Origin: Cryptomeria japonica
Lineage: Eukaryota; Streptophyta; Pinopsida; Cupressales; Cupressaceae
Assembly: GCF_030272615.1 (NCBI RefSeq)
Contig: NC_081405.1
Span: forward strand, 647,780,920 to 647,844,919
DNA length: 64,000 bases
Reading direction: 5' to 3'
The notes below the pieces were generated by a model. The model worked only from the letters and a program-made list of their open reading frames with translations, did not search any database and had not been told where the DNA came from. Both the position numbers and the translations under genes were made by a program. Numbering within the stretch: position 1 is the stretch's first letter; every line of letters starts with the position of its first letter. This document shows positions 11,341 through 22,816 of this stretch, in pieces.

Positions 11341-12160
11341 TATAAGTGGACACTTTTTTTCTAAAATCAAGTGAACCTAAACTTGGAGGCAAAATTTGAA
11401 AGTCATCCACTCCAGATATGTAGATAATCAAAGAACAAATATTGTATTACTCTAAATCTAGTTTCCAAACTACTAAATTTCTTCCAAATTGGATAAGATT
11501 AAGGGGATCAAATCCTTCGCACATGATAAATAGACCCTGATTTTTTCTGAAAGCATAACATAGTGTTTGATGTGCACATCAAAAAAGTCCTAGTTAGATT
11601 TAGTATTTTGACAAATCCTTTGGCAGAAAGATAGTTAAGAGTGAGCACTAGAAGATATGTATTGTTTGTAATTTTTTTTTGAGTTATTTTTTTTAATGAT
11701 TTTTCCAATTGAGCACATCTTGAAAATTAGGTACTTGTTCATGTGCAAAGCATAAGTTGCACTAAACAAATTAAGAATACAATTATTTTTTCACATTATA
11801 AAGAATCAAGTTCACTACAATAATATATAACTTTTTTTGAATTTGGATAAGTATATAAAAAGTTATAAAAAAAATGTTGCACCTATGTCTATGAGAACTA
11901 TGGAGACATTGGTAAAAGAAATTCAATAATAATATGTTATTGTTGTTCAAATTTTAAAAAAATCATATGGTTAGAAAGCTCAGAAAATGGGTGAAAATAT
12001 GGTGGCACTTTTAGAAATACCCACTTGATGAAGTGTAAACCTGATGGTGACAAAGTCCAGAAACCAAGTTTATAAAATAAAACACATCAAAAAGGAGGGA
12101 AATGGAGGAAAATCAAACTTCCAAACTGTAGCTTTATCATCAAGGCCTATTTCCAAGCCT
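11341..12160. other. Left internal non-coding segment of copy 2
   Basis: About 820 bases of AT-rich sequence between the left terminus and the motif cluster. I see no coding frame of note and no internal repeat. It has no counterpart in copy 1 inside this window, consistent with the left part of copy 1 being off-window. Confidence 0.5.
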
Positions 12161-12164
12161 AAAT

Positions 12165-12312
12165 AGTTAAAAGCGCGTACAGGGTACTTATGGTATAAAA
12201 AGCATGTATGGGGTACTTATGGTGTAAGAAGCGTGTACGGTCTATCTTAACTATAAAAAATGCATATGCCCCATATTTACTATAAACAGCGCGTATGCGC
12301 TATGTTTGTTTA
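12165..12312. repeat. Left subterminal motif cluster, copy 2
   Basis: AGCGCGTACAGGGTACTTAT, AGCATGTATGGGGTACTTAT, AGCGTGTACGG, TGCATATGCCCC and AGCGCGTATGCGC follow at about 30-base steps with TATAAAAA-like spacers. The units resemble those at 1136-1280 (GCATACGGGGTACTAAAAC). Confidence 0.65.
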
Positions 12313-12475
12313 AATTTTGGGAGTGTGTATAATATGATATTCTATATATAATATGTGTATATACATATAATATATAATTTTTATATATAATATATAAATA
12401 TGTAATATAATATTTATATATATATAATAATATATAATATATTGTATATATATACACATATGTGTGTATGTAATT
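12313..12475. repeat. AT-rich microsatellite tract
   Basis: TATATA/ATAATATA low-complexity DNA continuing to a short TATATACACATATGTGTGT run. The Tyr/Ile-rich minus-strand reading frame across it is not a gene. Confidence 0.85.
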
Positions 12476-12499
12476 GTATTGTCTCCCACTCTCAAGTGT

Positions 12500-12606
12500 G
12501 TAAAAGGTACCTCTCTTTCTCTCCCTTTCACTCTCTCTTTCTCTCTATCTCTCTCTCTCCCTCCCTCTCCCTCCCTCTCCCTCTCCCTCTCTCTCCCTCT
12601 CCCTTA
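12500..12606. repeat. (CT)n tract
   Basis: CTCTCTTTCTCTCCCTTTC-type pyrimidine repeats, like those at 1-1104. Followed to 12985 by about 380 bases in which I see no gene or repeat. Confidence 0.9.
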
Positions 12607-12985
12607 CACTTAGGGTTAGGTCAATCTCTTACACTTTCTTTTTAGCGAAGCCTCATTGTTTGTTCGCTTGGAGTCTCTCTTATGCTGACAATGGTCTAAC
12701 ATAGCTATATCAAAATTAAACTATCGATGTTCTATTCATAACTTTAAATAATATATCATTTTATTAGCTATCATTTATTAATAAAGAAAAATGTATGACA
12801 TAATTTATAAACAGTTATGGGGAGGCTCCTCCAATATATCTTCTTTTTGTTTGCATATAGATGAGGTGATAAGAAGATTGACAAGGTGGTTGGTTTTCTA
12901 TTTTTTAATAAAGAATATAGGATATAAAGTAGAACATTTGAAGAAGATGAATGTATTGGTTTCTTTGGATCATGTGGATGTATTG

Positions 12986-13699
12986 GTTGGATAATCTTTA
13001 TGGGTCGTATGGTGTGCTAAGGGGTCATATGGTGTCTTATGACCCCTTAGGACTCCATATGACCCCTTATGTGTTGTTATGGGTTATATGGTGTTCTATG
13101 ATCCCTTAGGACACCATATGACCCCTAAGGACTCCATATGGTGTCATTATAGGGCGTATGGTGTTTTATGATCCCTCTCGACACCATATGACCCCTTAGG
13201 TGTCATTAGAGGTCATATTGTTTCCTAAGAGGTCATATGGTGTCCTATGACCTCTTAGTACACCATATGATCGTTTAAGACACCATACGACCCATAATGA
13301 CACCATATGGTGTCCTAAGGGGTCATAGGATGCCATATGACCCCTCAGAACACCATACGACCCATAACAACACCACATGGTTTCCTAAAGGGTCATATGG
13401 TATTCTATGACCCCTTAGGACACTATTTAGTGTCGTTATAGGTCCTATGGTGTGTTAAGGGATCATATAGTGTCCTATGCCCTGTTAGATGTTGTTAGGG
13501 GTCATACTGTGTTCTAAGAGTCATATGGTGTCCTATGACCCCTTAGGACACCATATGGTGTCATTATGTGTCTTATGGTGTCCTATGACCCCTTAGGACA
13601 CCATATGGTGTCGTTAGGGGTCATAAGGTGTCCTAAGGTGTCATATGGTCTCCTATGACCTCTTAAGACACCATTTGACCCATTAGGACTCCATATGGT
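12986..13699. repeat. Palindromic CATATG-rich satellite (left part)
   Basis: Imperfect units of about 20-45 bases combine GGTCATATGGTGTCC and its complement GGACACCATATGACC around CTATGACCCCTTAG. Arrays therefore read similarly on both strands and could fold into serial hairpins. The satellite is split by the copia element at 13700-20434 and resumes at 20435. The bases ATGGT of one unit were duplicated on insertion. Confidence 0.85.
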
Positions 13700-14779
13700 T
13701 GTAGGTCCTAGAGACAACTAAGAGGGGGGGGGGGATGAAGCAGTTGTCAAATGAATTCAAACCAAAAACTTATTAACCAACTTAATGCTTAATATCGGTA
13801 AATCTGTTAAGTATGCCGATAAACAGTGTTAATAGAAAATAGCTATACCGGTAAGAATTAATGCATGAAACATAAGCACAAAGTCATCCACAACACATGA
13901 CACCAAAATTTGTATGTGGAAACTCTGTAAGGGGAAAAACCATGGTGGGAAACCTTACCCACAATCAAATGATACTACTACAGATAGTAAGTGTACAAAG
14001 AAGGGTTTGCACATGCAAAAAGGCCAATAGCCTAGAGCTCACTGCTCAATCACAAATGGGAGTCACGCTGACTACAGTTGGATGGTTAAATCCAATAAGA
14101 ATGTACTGCACAAAATAGCATCTTCATATGCTGGATTCAGTACTGGTGTAATGCTGATATGCTTCTGCAAAAACCTAACTTCACCTTCAAATGATGTCTT
14201 CATGTATACCTCTGCTTAATCTCGCATATACCTTCACACAAATATTTTTTGCATTCCACACTTGATCTTACAAATAAGATCTTACATTTATACCATACCC
14301 TAAGACCAATTTTAGTAGGTTGGCTCTACAAGATATTACAATAAAAACAATTTACAAATGATACAATATCCGATGCAATAACCGATTGAACATGTCAACT
14401 TAATGCATTTACAACAATAATAAATCATCTCCATAGCGTGCCATGCTGATCTGGAAAAGATAAACCTGCCGGTGAAACCCTAGATAACCTGGACCTATTT
14501 GTCGGTAAAATAAAATATGCAAATAAGAATATACCAGTGATCATTACTTCAAAATAAAGTGTCCACATGATGTCTTCAACATTACCAAGTGTCTTCCATG
14601 TCATTGCAGGTACCGGTGAACATTATATCTTGCCGGTGAACATTATATCCTACTGGTGAACCATATACTGGTAACTGTTGCACAGTTTACTATTTGCCTG
14701 TGAATGTTGCTGGATCTCCAAAGTAGGTGTATTTAGTAGGTGTTGACATCAATGACAAAACCATACCAAAATACCAACA
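13700..14779 (-). repeat. Copia 1 LTR (3' LTR of the minus-strand element)
   Basis: Matches 19373-20434 throughout. It contains GGGGAAAAACCATGGTGGGA, a phrase of the type GGTTTTTCCC seen in many plant copia LTRs, and a G-run near 13726. Minor reading frames such as 13897-14118 are LTR artefacts and also appear at 19572-19793. Confidence 0.95.
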
Positions 14780-14793
14780 ATCTCCCCCTTTGG
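14780..14793 (-). other. Polypurine tract, copia 1
   Basis: Minus strand CCAAAGGGGGAGAT directly abuts the LTR at 14779. This is the expected plus-strand DNA synthesis primer. A further AAAGGGGGAGA copy lies inside at about 14990-15000. Confidence 0.85.
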
Positions 14794-15157
14794 CATTGAT
14801 GGCAACACAAGATGGAAAAACCATCAAAGTGCCAAAATAGAAATGCCAAGTACAAAAACCAACAATCTCCATTTCTCCCCCTGGGAGTAACATGTGTTTA
14901 TCCAAAGATTTATTTTCAATACCAATCTCTCCTTAAATGTGTTTTTCAAAATCTCTCCCAAAAAGATAATTCCTTTTTCCGTAGATTTCTCTCCCCCTTT
15001 GACATCAAATGCCAAAGTCACAAAAAGTCAAGTTCATACAAAATACCAACCAATTCAATATACCAACTACTCCTCTTGAGAAGTAGCTTCCTCATCAAAT
15101 ACCGGAATAAAAGATTTGTCCATTTAATTCTACTAGTTGATGACAATCATCAACTGT

Positions 15158-16963
15158 CTAAGTCTCTACCAGTGGAGGTAAGACTCTGAGCTGATCTCTG
15201 AGATATTCAAAAGTTTCCTTAGGCAAAGGTTTTATGAAAATATCTGCAAGTTGTTCTTTAGTATTCACATAAACCAGTTTTATCTCCTTTTCTTCAACTT
15301 TTTCCCTTAAAAAATTTAGTTTGATAGAAACATGTTTTGTTTTAGAATGTAATACTAGATTCTTAGATATATCAATTGTTGCAATGTTATCACAATATAT
15401 AGTAATAGGTTCCTTGCATTTTACCTTTATGTCTTTCAACATTTACTTAAGCCAAAGTACCCATGTACAGTTTGTTGCTGCTGCAACATATTCTGATTCT
15501 GCTGTTGATAAAGATGTACAACTCAGTTTCTTACTTAACCAAGAAACTAATCTCTTTCCAAGAAAGAGTGCTCCTCCAGTGGTGCTTTTTCTATCATCCA
15601 CATCTCCTGCCCAATTTGCATCTGTGTATGCATATAGATCAAAATCTTCATCTTTAGGATACCATAATCCAAGATTTGTTGTACTTTGTAAGTACCAGAA
15701 AATCCTTTTTACTGCTGGTTCATGATTTTCCCTAGGATTACTCTGAAATCTAGAAACTATACATACTACATTTATAATATCAGGTCTGGTTTGAGTTAAA
15801 TATAGTATACCTCCTATCATAGATTTGTATCTAGTTGGATTAACAGGTGTAGATTCATCCCTTTGAGATAATTTGTCATTTGTATTCATAGGTGTGCTTA
15901 CCGGTTTAGACGTTTCCATCCCAAATTTCTTAAGTAGTTCTTTCAAGTACTTAGATTGACTCAAAAATATGCCTTTATTAGTCTGTAAAATCTGCAATCC
16001 TAAAGGGAATTTTATTTCTCCTATCATAGACATTTCAAATTCATGTTGCATTTCAAGAGAAAATTCTTTGCATAATTCATCTTCTCCTCCAAAGATTATA
16101 TCATCAACAAATACTTCAATAATCAAGATATCATCATTAGTTACTTTGTAATATAAATTGCTATCTGCATTTCCTTTAGTAAAACCAATCTTTAAAAGAT
16201 ACTTATCCAATCTTGCATACCAAGCTCTTGGAGCTTGTTTTAATCCATACAGAGCTTTTCTTAATTTGCAAACCATATCATTATCATCTGTCAAGGAAAA
16301 TCCATCAGGTTGTTCAATATAGACTTCCTCTTCAAGATCTCCATTCAAAAATGCACATTTAATATCCATTTGATAAACTTTGTAATCCTTGTGAGCTGCA
16401 AAGGCCAAGAATAATCTAACTGCCTCAATTCTGGCTACCGATGCAAAGGTTTCATTATAATCAACTCCTTCTTTCTGAGAATATCCCTTACACACTAGTC
16501 TTGCTTTATTTCTGACAATCTTACCATCTTCATTGAGTTTGTTTCTAAATACCCATTTGGTTCCAATTACATTTTTATTTTTAGGCCGGGGAACTAATGT
16601 CCAAGTATTATTTTTCTCAATTTGTCCTAATTCTTCTTCCATAGCTTTAATCCAAAATTTATCTTCACATGCCTCATTGATAGATAATGGTTCAATTTGA
16701 GAAATAAGACATACCTCTTCATTTACCAATCTTCCTCTTGTCATGACTCCTTTAAATTTGCTTCCAATTATCTGATCTTCAGAATGATTCAATCTTACAT
16801 ACTGGGGTGTCTTAGTCAGTTGTTGTTCTTCATTTACTATGGAATCTTTTGATGATACCAAAGTAACTGGATCATCATTCTGTACCGGTGGATTTATTGT
16901 AGGTTCATTTGTCATAATTTTTGTTACCGGTTTAGAGTCTATATACCTTGAATTGTTCATCAA
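15158..16963 (-). pseudogene. Copia 1 reverse transcriptase and RNase H
   Basis: The reading frame from 16963 holds copia RT landmarks in order: [34 protein letters not shown], the catalytic box FVDDII (usual YVDD), [14 protein letters not shown], then RNase [17 protein letters not shown] and STAESEY. One in-frame TAA at 15443-15445 (LWLK-stop-MLKD, probably CAA to TAA) breaks the chain. It continues 15442-15158 with TKHVSIKLNFLREKV and KEQLADIFIKPLP, the RNase H C-terminus. Upstream the frame joins the integrase only after frameshifts near 16965. The enzyme would copy element RNA to DNA in particles. Confidence 0.95.
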
Positions 16964-16969
16964 TCTTTA

Positions 16970-17711
16970 CATTTGTACTCTCAACAATTTTCTATAATCT
17001 TTTATTAAAACATCTATATGCTTTACTCTTAGATGAATAACCAAGAAATATTCCTTCATCACTTCTAGGATCAAACTTGCCAATATATTCATCTCTTCTA
17101 ATATAACATTTACTTCAAAAAATTCTGAAATACTTAAGAGTAGGAGTATTACCAAACCATAGTTCATGAGGGTTCTTACCAGTTTCACCTTTGATGTGAA
17201 CTTTGTTGAATGTATAGACAGCAGTGCTACTCGCCTCTCTCTAGTACACATGTGGTAGATTTGCTTCTGATAACATACTTCTTGTTGCATCCAAAATAGT
17301 TCTATTTTTTCTTTCAACAACTCCATTCTGTTGTGGTGTTCGAGGTATTGATAACTGTCTTTTGATTCCATTTACTTCACAGAATGTATTAAAATCTTTA
17401 GATGTGAATTCTCCTTCTTGATCTGATCTTAAACATTTAATTTTCTTACTGGTTTCATTTTCAACCATTGCTTTGAATAGTTTGAACTTCCCAAGTGCTT
17501 CTGATTTTTCTCTGAGAAAAGTAACCCAACACATTCTAGAATAATCATCAATAATTAGCATGAAATATCTATCACCTTGTAAGCTTTTAGTTCTAGCTGG
17601 ACCACATAAATCAATGTGAATTAAATCAAGGGCATTATTGAATTTTTCTGGAATACTTTTGAAACTAGCTCTAACTTGTTTTCCAAACTGACATTCCTTG
17701 CAAATTGTATT
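16970..17711 (-). pseudogene. Copia 1 integrase (disrupted)
   Basis: The best block, 17561-17241, has DDYSRMCWVTFLREKSEA, RSDQEGEFTSKDF (usual RSDNGGEF) and PQQNGVVERKNRT. The D-D-E triad is therefore present. Downstream pieces HELWFGNTP and FLGYSSKSKAYR occur in shifted frames, showing at least two frameshifts or stops before the RT block. Confidence 0.9.
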
Positions 17712-18353
17712 CTAAGGTTTCACAATTTTAGGTAGATCTCTAACTGCCTTAGAAGTATTGAATTTTACTATGCAATCAAAATTTACATGACATAGTCTTT
17801 TATGCCATAGCCAACTTTCATCTATATGTGCAATTAAGCATGCCTTTTCACTGTTATTCAAATGAAAGATATTACCTCTAGTCTGATTATCAGTGGCAAT
17901 TTCCGAACCAGTTCTATTCATGATTTTGCATTTTCCAATTTTAAATTGTAACTAAAAACCTTTCTCAACTAATTGACCAACACTTAAAAGATTATGTTTT
18001 AATCCTTCAACATAGTAGACATTGTTAGTGTTATATTTACCATCAAGAGATATTGAACCCTTACCTTTGATTGAACAGGCTTTGTCATCTCCGAATCTTA
18101 CTAAACCTCCATTGTATTCTTGAAAGTTCAAGAATTTACCTTTGTCTCTAGTCATGTGATGTGAGCATCCTGAGTCAATAATCCATTCATCCTTTGATTC
18201 AACTTTAGTTGCTAGGGCTTGTTCTACTAGTTGAGCAATAGGTGCCAGTTGATCTTCTATTATAGAAACAAAGACCCATCCGTTGTCTACTAGATCCTCA
18301 TCAAAATCATCAGTCACACCTTCATCAACAATGTAACAAGATTTATGTAACAA
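17712..18353 (-). pseudogene. Copia 1 protease and GAG-pre-integrase region
   Basis: WIIDSGCSHHMTRDKGKF carries the retropepsin DSG triplet. It is followed by KHNLLSVGQLVEKGF and, after a stop near 17951, by the pre-integrase zinc-binding piece ESWLWHKRLCHVNFD. Both are standard between Gag and integrase in plant copia elements. Confidence 0.9.
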
Positions 18354-19315
18354 GATTTATCTTTGTTTTTCTTGAATCTGTGTTTTTGATATTTAGGATT
18401 AGGTTTGTATGTTCTTCTAGCTTCTTCTCTTAGTCTAGCATGTCTATCAGGGCATCTTGAAGCCATATGACCAATCTTATTGCAATTAAAACATTTAAAG
18501 GGTTCTTTACCTTCATACTTACTTCTAATTGGACCTTTTGGCATTTTTCTTGCAAATAGTGCTTCAAGTTCTTCAAGCTCTTCATTCTCCTTCCTGGTTT
18601 CTTCAAGTTCTCTTGCATACAAGGCTCTCCAGTCTGATTTGTCAAAGGATGGAGTAGATGATGTTGATGCTTTGAAGGCCAAATTAGTTTTTATAGTAGT
18701 AACAGGACCAAATTCCTCAATTTCAAAAGCTAAAAGTTTTCCAATCAATGTATCCCTAGTTACTGATGTATTAGGCATTGTTCTCAACTCATTTATAGCA
18801 GTAACCTTCATTTTATATGCTGGTGGCAAACCTCTTAAGATTTTTGAAACAATCTCATCTTCACTCAGGGTTCCTCCACAACATTTGATACCCAAAACAA
18901 TTTCATTTACTCTTTCCATAAAAGCAGAAATCCTTTCATCTTCTTCCATTTTCAGATGTTCATACCTGACTTGAAAGCTTTCAAGTTTTGCAATTTTGAC
19001 TGTGGAATCCCCTTCATTCAGTGTTTCCAAATGATCCCAAATAGCTTTTGTAGTAGATCTATCTGATAATCCCATGATTTGTTGATCTGATAATGTGCTT
19101 AAGAGTGCTTCTCTTGCTTTGCAATCATTTTCTTCATCTTTAGCTAAAGTAGTGGGAGCAGTTTGACTAGCTACAACAATAGCATAACCATTCTTAGTAA
19201 CTTCCCAGATGTCTTTACCAATGCAATTCAGATGTGTCTCCATTCTAACTTTCCATATCCCATAGTTGGTTCCATCAAGTTTAGGACTATCCTTTCTAAA
19301 ATAATTAGTAGACAT
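18314..19315 (-). pseudogene. Copia 1 Gag
   Basis: The frame starts MSTNYFRKDSPKLDGTNYGI, the usual copia Gag opening (KLDGTNYxxW), and includes a UBN2-type central region (VNEIVLGIKCCGGTLSEDEI). It ends with the zinc knuckle CFNCNKIGHMASRC (CX2CX4HX4C). A 14-bp tandem duplication, GTAACAAGATTTAT at 18333-18346 and 18347-18360, shifts the frame at the Gag/protease junction, so Gag now ends early. Gag forms the particle and binds element RNA. Confidence 0.95.
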
Positions 19316-19357
19316 TGGATCTCCTCAAGTTGTTAAACTTCTACAAAAAGAGGTATA

Positions 19358-19370
19358 GGCTCTGATACCA
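19358..19370 (-). other. Primer-binding site, copia 1
   Basis: Minus strand TGGTATCAGAGCC lies two bases inside the LTR at 19373. It matches the 3' end of plant initiator tRNA-Met, the usual copia primer. Confidence 0.9.
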
Positions 19371-19372
19371 AT

Positions 19373-20434
19373 TGTAGGTCTTGGAGACAACTGAGAGGGG
19401 GGGGGGGGGGTGAATCAGTTGTCAAATGAATTCAAACCAAAAACTTATTAACCAACTTAATGCTTAATACTGATAAATTAGTTAAGTATGTCGGTAAACA
19501 GTGTTAATAGAAAATAGCTATACCGGTAAGAATTAATACATGAAACATAAGCACAAAGTCATCCAGAACACATGACACCAAAATTTGTACGTGGAAACCT
19601 TGTAAGGGGAAAAACCATGGTGGGAAACCTTACCCACAATCAGATGATACTACTGCAGATAGTAAGTGTAAAAAGAGGAGTTTGCACATGCAGAAAGGCC
19701 AACAGCCTAGAGCTCATTGCTCAATCACAAATGGGAGTCACACTAACTATAGTTGGATGGTTAAATCCAGTAAGAATGTACTGCACAAAATAGAATCTTC
19801 ATATGCTGGATTCGATACCAGTATAATGCCGATATGCTTCTGCAAAAACCTAACTTCACCTTTGAATGATGTCTTCATGTATACCTCTTCTTAATCTCGC
19901 ATATACCTTCAAACAAATCTTTTTTGCATTCCACACTTGATCTTACAAATAAGATCTTACATTTATAACATACCATAAGACCAATTTTAGTAGGTCTGCT
20001 CTACAAGATATTACAATAAAAACATTTTACAAATGATACAATATCCGATGCAATAACTGATTGAACATGTCGGCTTAATGCATTTACAACAATAATAAAT
20101 CATCTCCGTAGCGTGCCATGCTGATCTAGATAAGATAAACCTACCAGTGAAACCCTAGATAACCTGGACCTATTTGCCGGTAAAAGAAAATATGTAAATA
20201 AGAATATGCTAGTGATTTTTACTTCAAAATAAAGTGTCCACATGATGTCTTCGACATTACCAAGTGTCTTCCATGTCATTGTAGGTACCGGTGAACATTA
20301 TATCCTGTCGGTGAACCATATATCGGTAACTGTTGCATAGTTTACTGTTTGCTGGTGAATGTTGTTGGATCTCCAATGTAGGTGTATTTAGTAGGTGTTG
20401 ACATCAATGACAAAACCATACCAAAATACCAACA
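19373..20434 (-). repeat. Copia 1 LTR (5' LTR of the minus-strand element)
   Basis: Partner of 13700-14779. Starts TGTAGGTCTTGG after the primer-binding site and ends CCAACA before the ATGGT duplication. Differences from its partner are mainly C/T and G/A transitions. Confidence 0.95.
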
Positions 20435-20700
20435 ATGGTGTTGTTATGGGTCATATGGTGTCCTAAGAGGTCATATAGTGTTTTATCACCCCTTCGGACA
20501 CCATTTGGTGTCATTATCGGTCATACAGTATGCTAAGGTGTCATATGGTGTCTATGACCCTTTGGGACTCCATATGACCTCTTATTTGTTGTTATGTGTC
20601 ATATGATGTCCTAAGGAGTCATATGGTGTCCTATGATCCCTTAGGAAACATTCATGGATCCCTAGGATACCATATGACCCCTAAGAATATGATATGACCA
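20435..20700. repeat. Palindromic CATATG-rich satellite (right part)
   Basis: Continuation of the satellite cut by copia 1, with the same GGTCATATGGTGTCCTA and GACCCTTTGGGACTCCATAT units. It ends where the GA-rich tract starts. Confidence 0.85.
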
Positions 20701-20953
20701 TAAAGAGGGAGAGAGGGGGGGGAGAGGGATGGAATAGGAGAGAGATACACCTAAGAGAGGAGAGTGAGATAGATAGATAGAGACTCAGAGGGAGAGATGA
20801 GATAAATGAGAGAAAGAGAGATGGAGAGAGAGAGAGTAGGGGGGAGACAGAGATAGAGAAAGGGAAAAGGAGGGGGAGAGAGAGATGGAAAGAGAGAGAG
20901 AGGGAAATAGAGGGAGAGATAGAGATAGAGAGTGACACAAAGAAGGGGACTCA

Positions 20954-20994
<41 letters not shown>

Positions 20995-21397
20995 GGATAG
21001 AGATACCTAAGAGAGGGGGAGAGAGAGATAATGAGTCGAGTAGATATAGAGAGATCTAAGAGGTGGATAGAGGGTTTGGGAGAGAAAGATAGACCTAAGA
21101 GGTGGAGGGAGGGAAGGTGAGAGAGAGAGAGAGAGGGTGATGGTGAGAAAGAGAGGGAGGAAGGGATGGATGGAGTGTACAAGAGACTAGAGAGAGAGAG
21201 GTGCAAAGAGAGGGAGAGAGTGAGAAAGAGAGGTAATGAGAAAGGGAGTGAGGGAGGGGGAGTAGAGAGGGAAAGAATGAGAGAGAGATACACCTTAGAG
21301 AAGGAGAGAGTGAGATAGAGAGATAGAGGATGAGAGGGAGAGACTTCAAAGATAAAGAATGTGGGAGAGAGAGAGACTTAAGTGAAAAATAGAGATT
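20701..21397. repeat. (GA)n-rich tract
   Basis: Purine-rich GAGAGA with GGGAGAGAG and AGATAGATAG variants. The Ser/Leu/Pro-rich minus-strand reading frames (20681-21349) are repeat translations. Confidence 0.9.
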
Positions 21398-21559
21398 TGA
21401 TTCTCTCCCCTTCTCTCTTCCTCCATACCCCTTCTTCTCTCCATCCCTCCCTCCCTGCCTCTCTCTCTCTCTCTCTCCCTCTCTCCTCTTCTCCCTTCCT
21501 CCTTACCCCTTCTTCTCTCCCTCCTTGCTTCTCTCTCCCTCCCTACTTCTCTCTCCCTC

Positions 21560-21597
<38 letters not shown>

Positions 21598-21691
21598 CCT
21601 CTACCTCTCTCCCTCTCTCCCTTTTTCCCTTCCTCCACACCCCTTCTTCTCTCCCTCCCTCCCTCTCTCCCCCCTCCTTCTCTCTCCCTCG
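21398..21691. repeat. (CT)n-rich tract before the solo LTR
   Basis: Pyrimidine repeats with CTTCCTCCATACCCCTTCTT phrases like those at 741-760 in the first block. The strand asymmetry flips at about 21398, from GA-rich to CT-rich. CCTCG at 21687-21691 is the left target-site duplicate of the solo LTR. Confidence 0.9.
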
Positions 21692-22744
21692 TGTTGGTAT
21701 TTTGGATATGTTGATATGGTTTTTTCATTGATGTCAACACTTGAGAAACACTTGGAGATCTTTGGTTATGTTCACCGGCATGTTCAGTGACTTATGCACA
21801 GTCACCAATATTTGGTTCACTGGTGGGTTATATTTTTCAATGACACTAAGGATGATCTGTTATCATCTAGAGATTACTTGGTTATGTCAAAGACTTTGTT
21901 GGGACACTTGGTTTTGGTGATTTTTTTATTGGTCTAATCGAGTTTGCATATTTGTTGTTACCGACAAATAGGTCTAGGATATGCACCGACAATCATATCT
22001 ATTCCAGATCAACATGACATGTCATGAAGATGATTTATTATTATTGTAAATGCATTGAGCCGACATCATGCATCACATATTGATTCATTTGTAATTGATT
22101 TTATTGTAATATCTTAGTGAGCCGACATACACATTTGGTCTTAGGTTTTGGTATATATATAAGATCTCATTTATGAGATTGTGTGGTAGAGTGTGGAAAA
22201 GGATTGTAATAAGGTATATGTGAATATAAGAAGAGCTATACATGCAAACATCATTCAAGATTGAAGGAAGGTTTTAAGAAGCCAAATCAGAGCTTAACCA
22301 ATACTGAATCCAGCATATGAAGATGCTATTTTGAGCAGTACATTATCATTGGATTTAACCATCCAATTGTAGTCAGTGTGACTCCCATTTTGTGATTGAG
22401 CAGTGCACTCTAGGTAGTTGGCCTTTTTGCATGTGTAGACTCCATATTATACACACATACTATCTGTAGTAGTATCATTTGATTGTGGGCAAGGTTTCCC
22501 ACCATGGTTTTTCCCCCTATAGGGTTTCCATGTGCAAATAACTGTGTTATGTGTTGTGTATGTTATTTTTCTTTTTGTTTCATGCATTAAACTTTACGGG
22601 TACTACAATTAACTGTTAAACTGCCTACCGACATTAAAGTTTGGTTTACTAGTATTAAGCATTAAGTTTGGTTAAGTTAGTATTGATTTTTATTTATTGG
22701 ACAACTGATTCACCCCCCCTCTTAGTTGCCTCTGGGACCTAACA
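21692..22744 (+). mobile_element. Solo LTR of the copia 1 family
   Basis: This 1053-bp segment begins TGTTGGTATTTTGG and ends GGGACCTAACA, the inverse of the copia 1 LTR, so it is in the opposite orientation. It has the family's GTTTTTCCCCCTATAGGG phrase and a TATATATATAAG box near 22152. The flanks CCTCG (21687-21691) and CCTCC (22745-22749) are a 5-bp target duplication with one change. No internal region is present, so it is probably a product of LTR-LTR recombination. Confidence 0.9.
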
Positions 22745-22751
22745 CCTCCCC

Positions 22752-22806
<55 letters not shown>

Positions 22807-22816
22807 TCCCTCTACA
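22745..22816. repeat. (CT)n tract abutting transposase copy 2
   Basis: CCTCCCCCATTCTCTC then an uninterrupted CT run ending TCTTCCTCCCTCTACA. The next base starts sequence equal to position 1815 of copy 1. Confidence 0.95.

Larger units (their letters stand above)
13700..20434 (-). mobile_element. Ty1/copia LTR retrotransposon 1 (full length, decayed)
   Basis: LTRs at 13700-14779 and 19373-20434 begin TGTAGGTC and end ACCAACA (plus strand). The 5-bp target duplication ATGGT is at 13695-13699 and 20435-20439. A primer-binding site and polypurine tract place transcription on the minus strand. Domain order is Gag, protease, integrase, RT, RNase H, which defines Ty1/copia. The LTR lengths (1080 and 1062 bp) and many transitions between them indicate an old insertion. 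It lies inside the satellite of transposon copy 2, so it is younger than that satellite. Confidence 0.95.

Noticed and set aside
12986-13699. CRISPR-like array
   Set aside because: Units are imperfect, palindromic and lack constant-length unique spacers; context is plant nuclear DNA. It is a satellite.
13897-14118. 73-codon frame also present at 19572-19793
   Set aside because: Lies in the copia 1 LTRs; duplicated because the LTR is duplicated.
15443-16963. Functional copia polymerase gene
   Set aside because: Although 506 codons are open, integrase and Gag are frameshifted and a stop cuts RNase H.
18480-18974. 164-codon plus-strand frame rich in Ser/Leu
   Set aside because: Antisense shadow of copia 1 Gag.
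19358-19372. Possible tRNA remnant
   Set aside because: Only the 13-base primer-binding site complementary to tRNA-Met is present; no cloverleaf.
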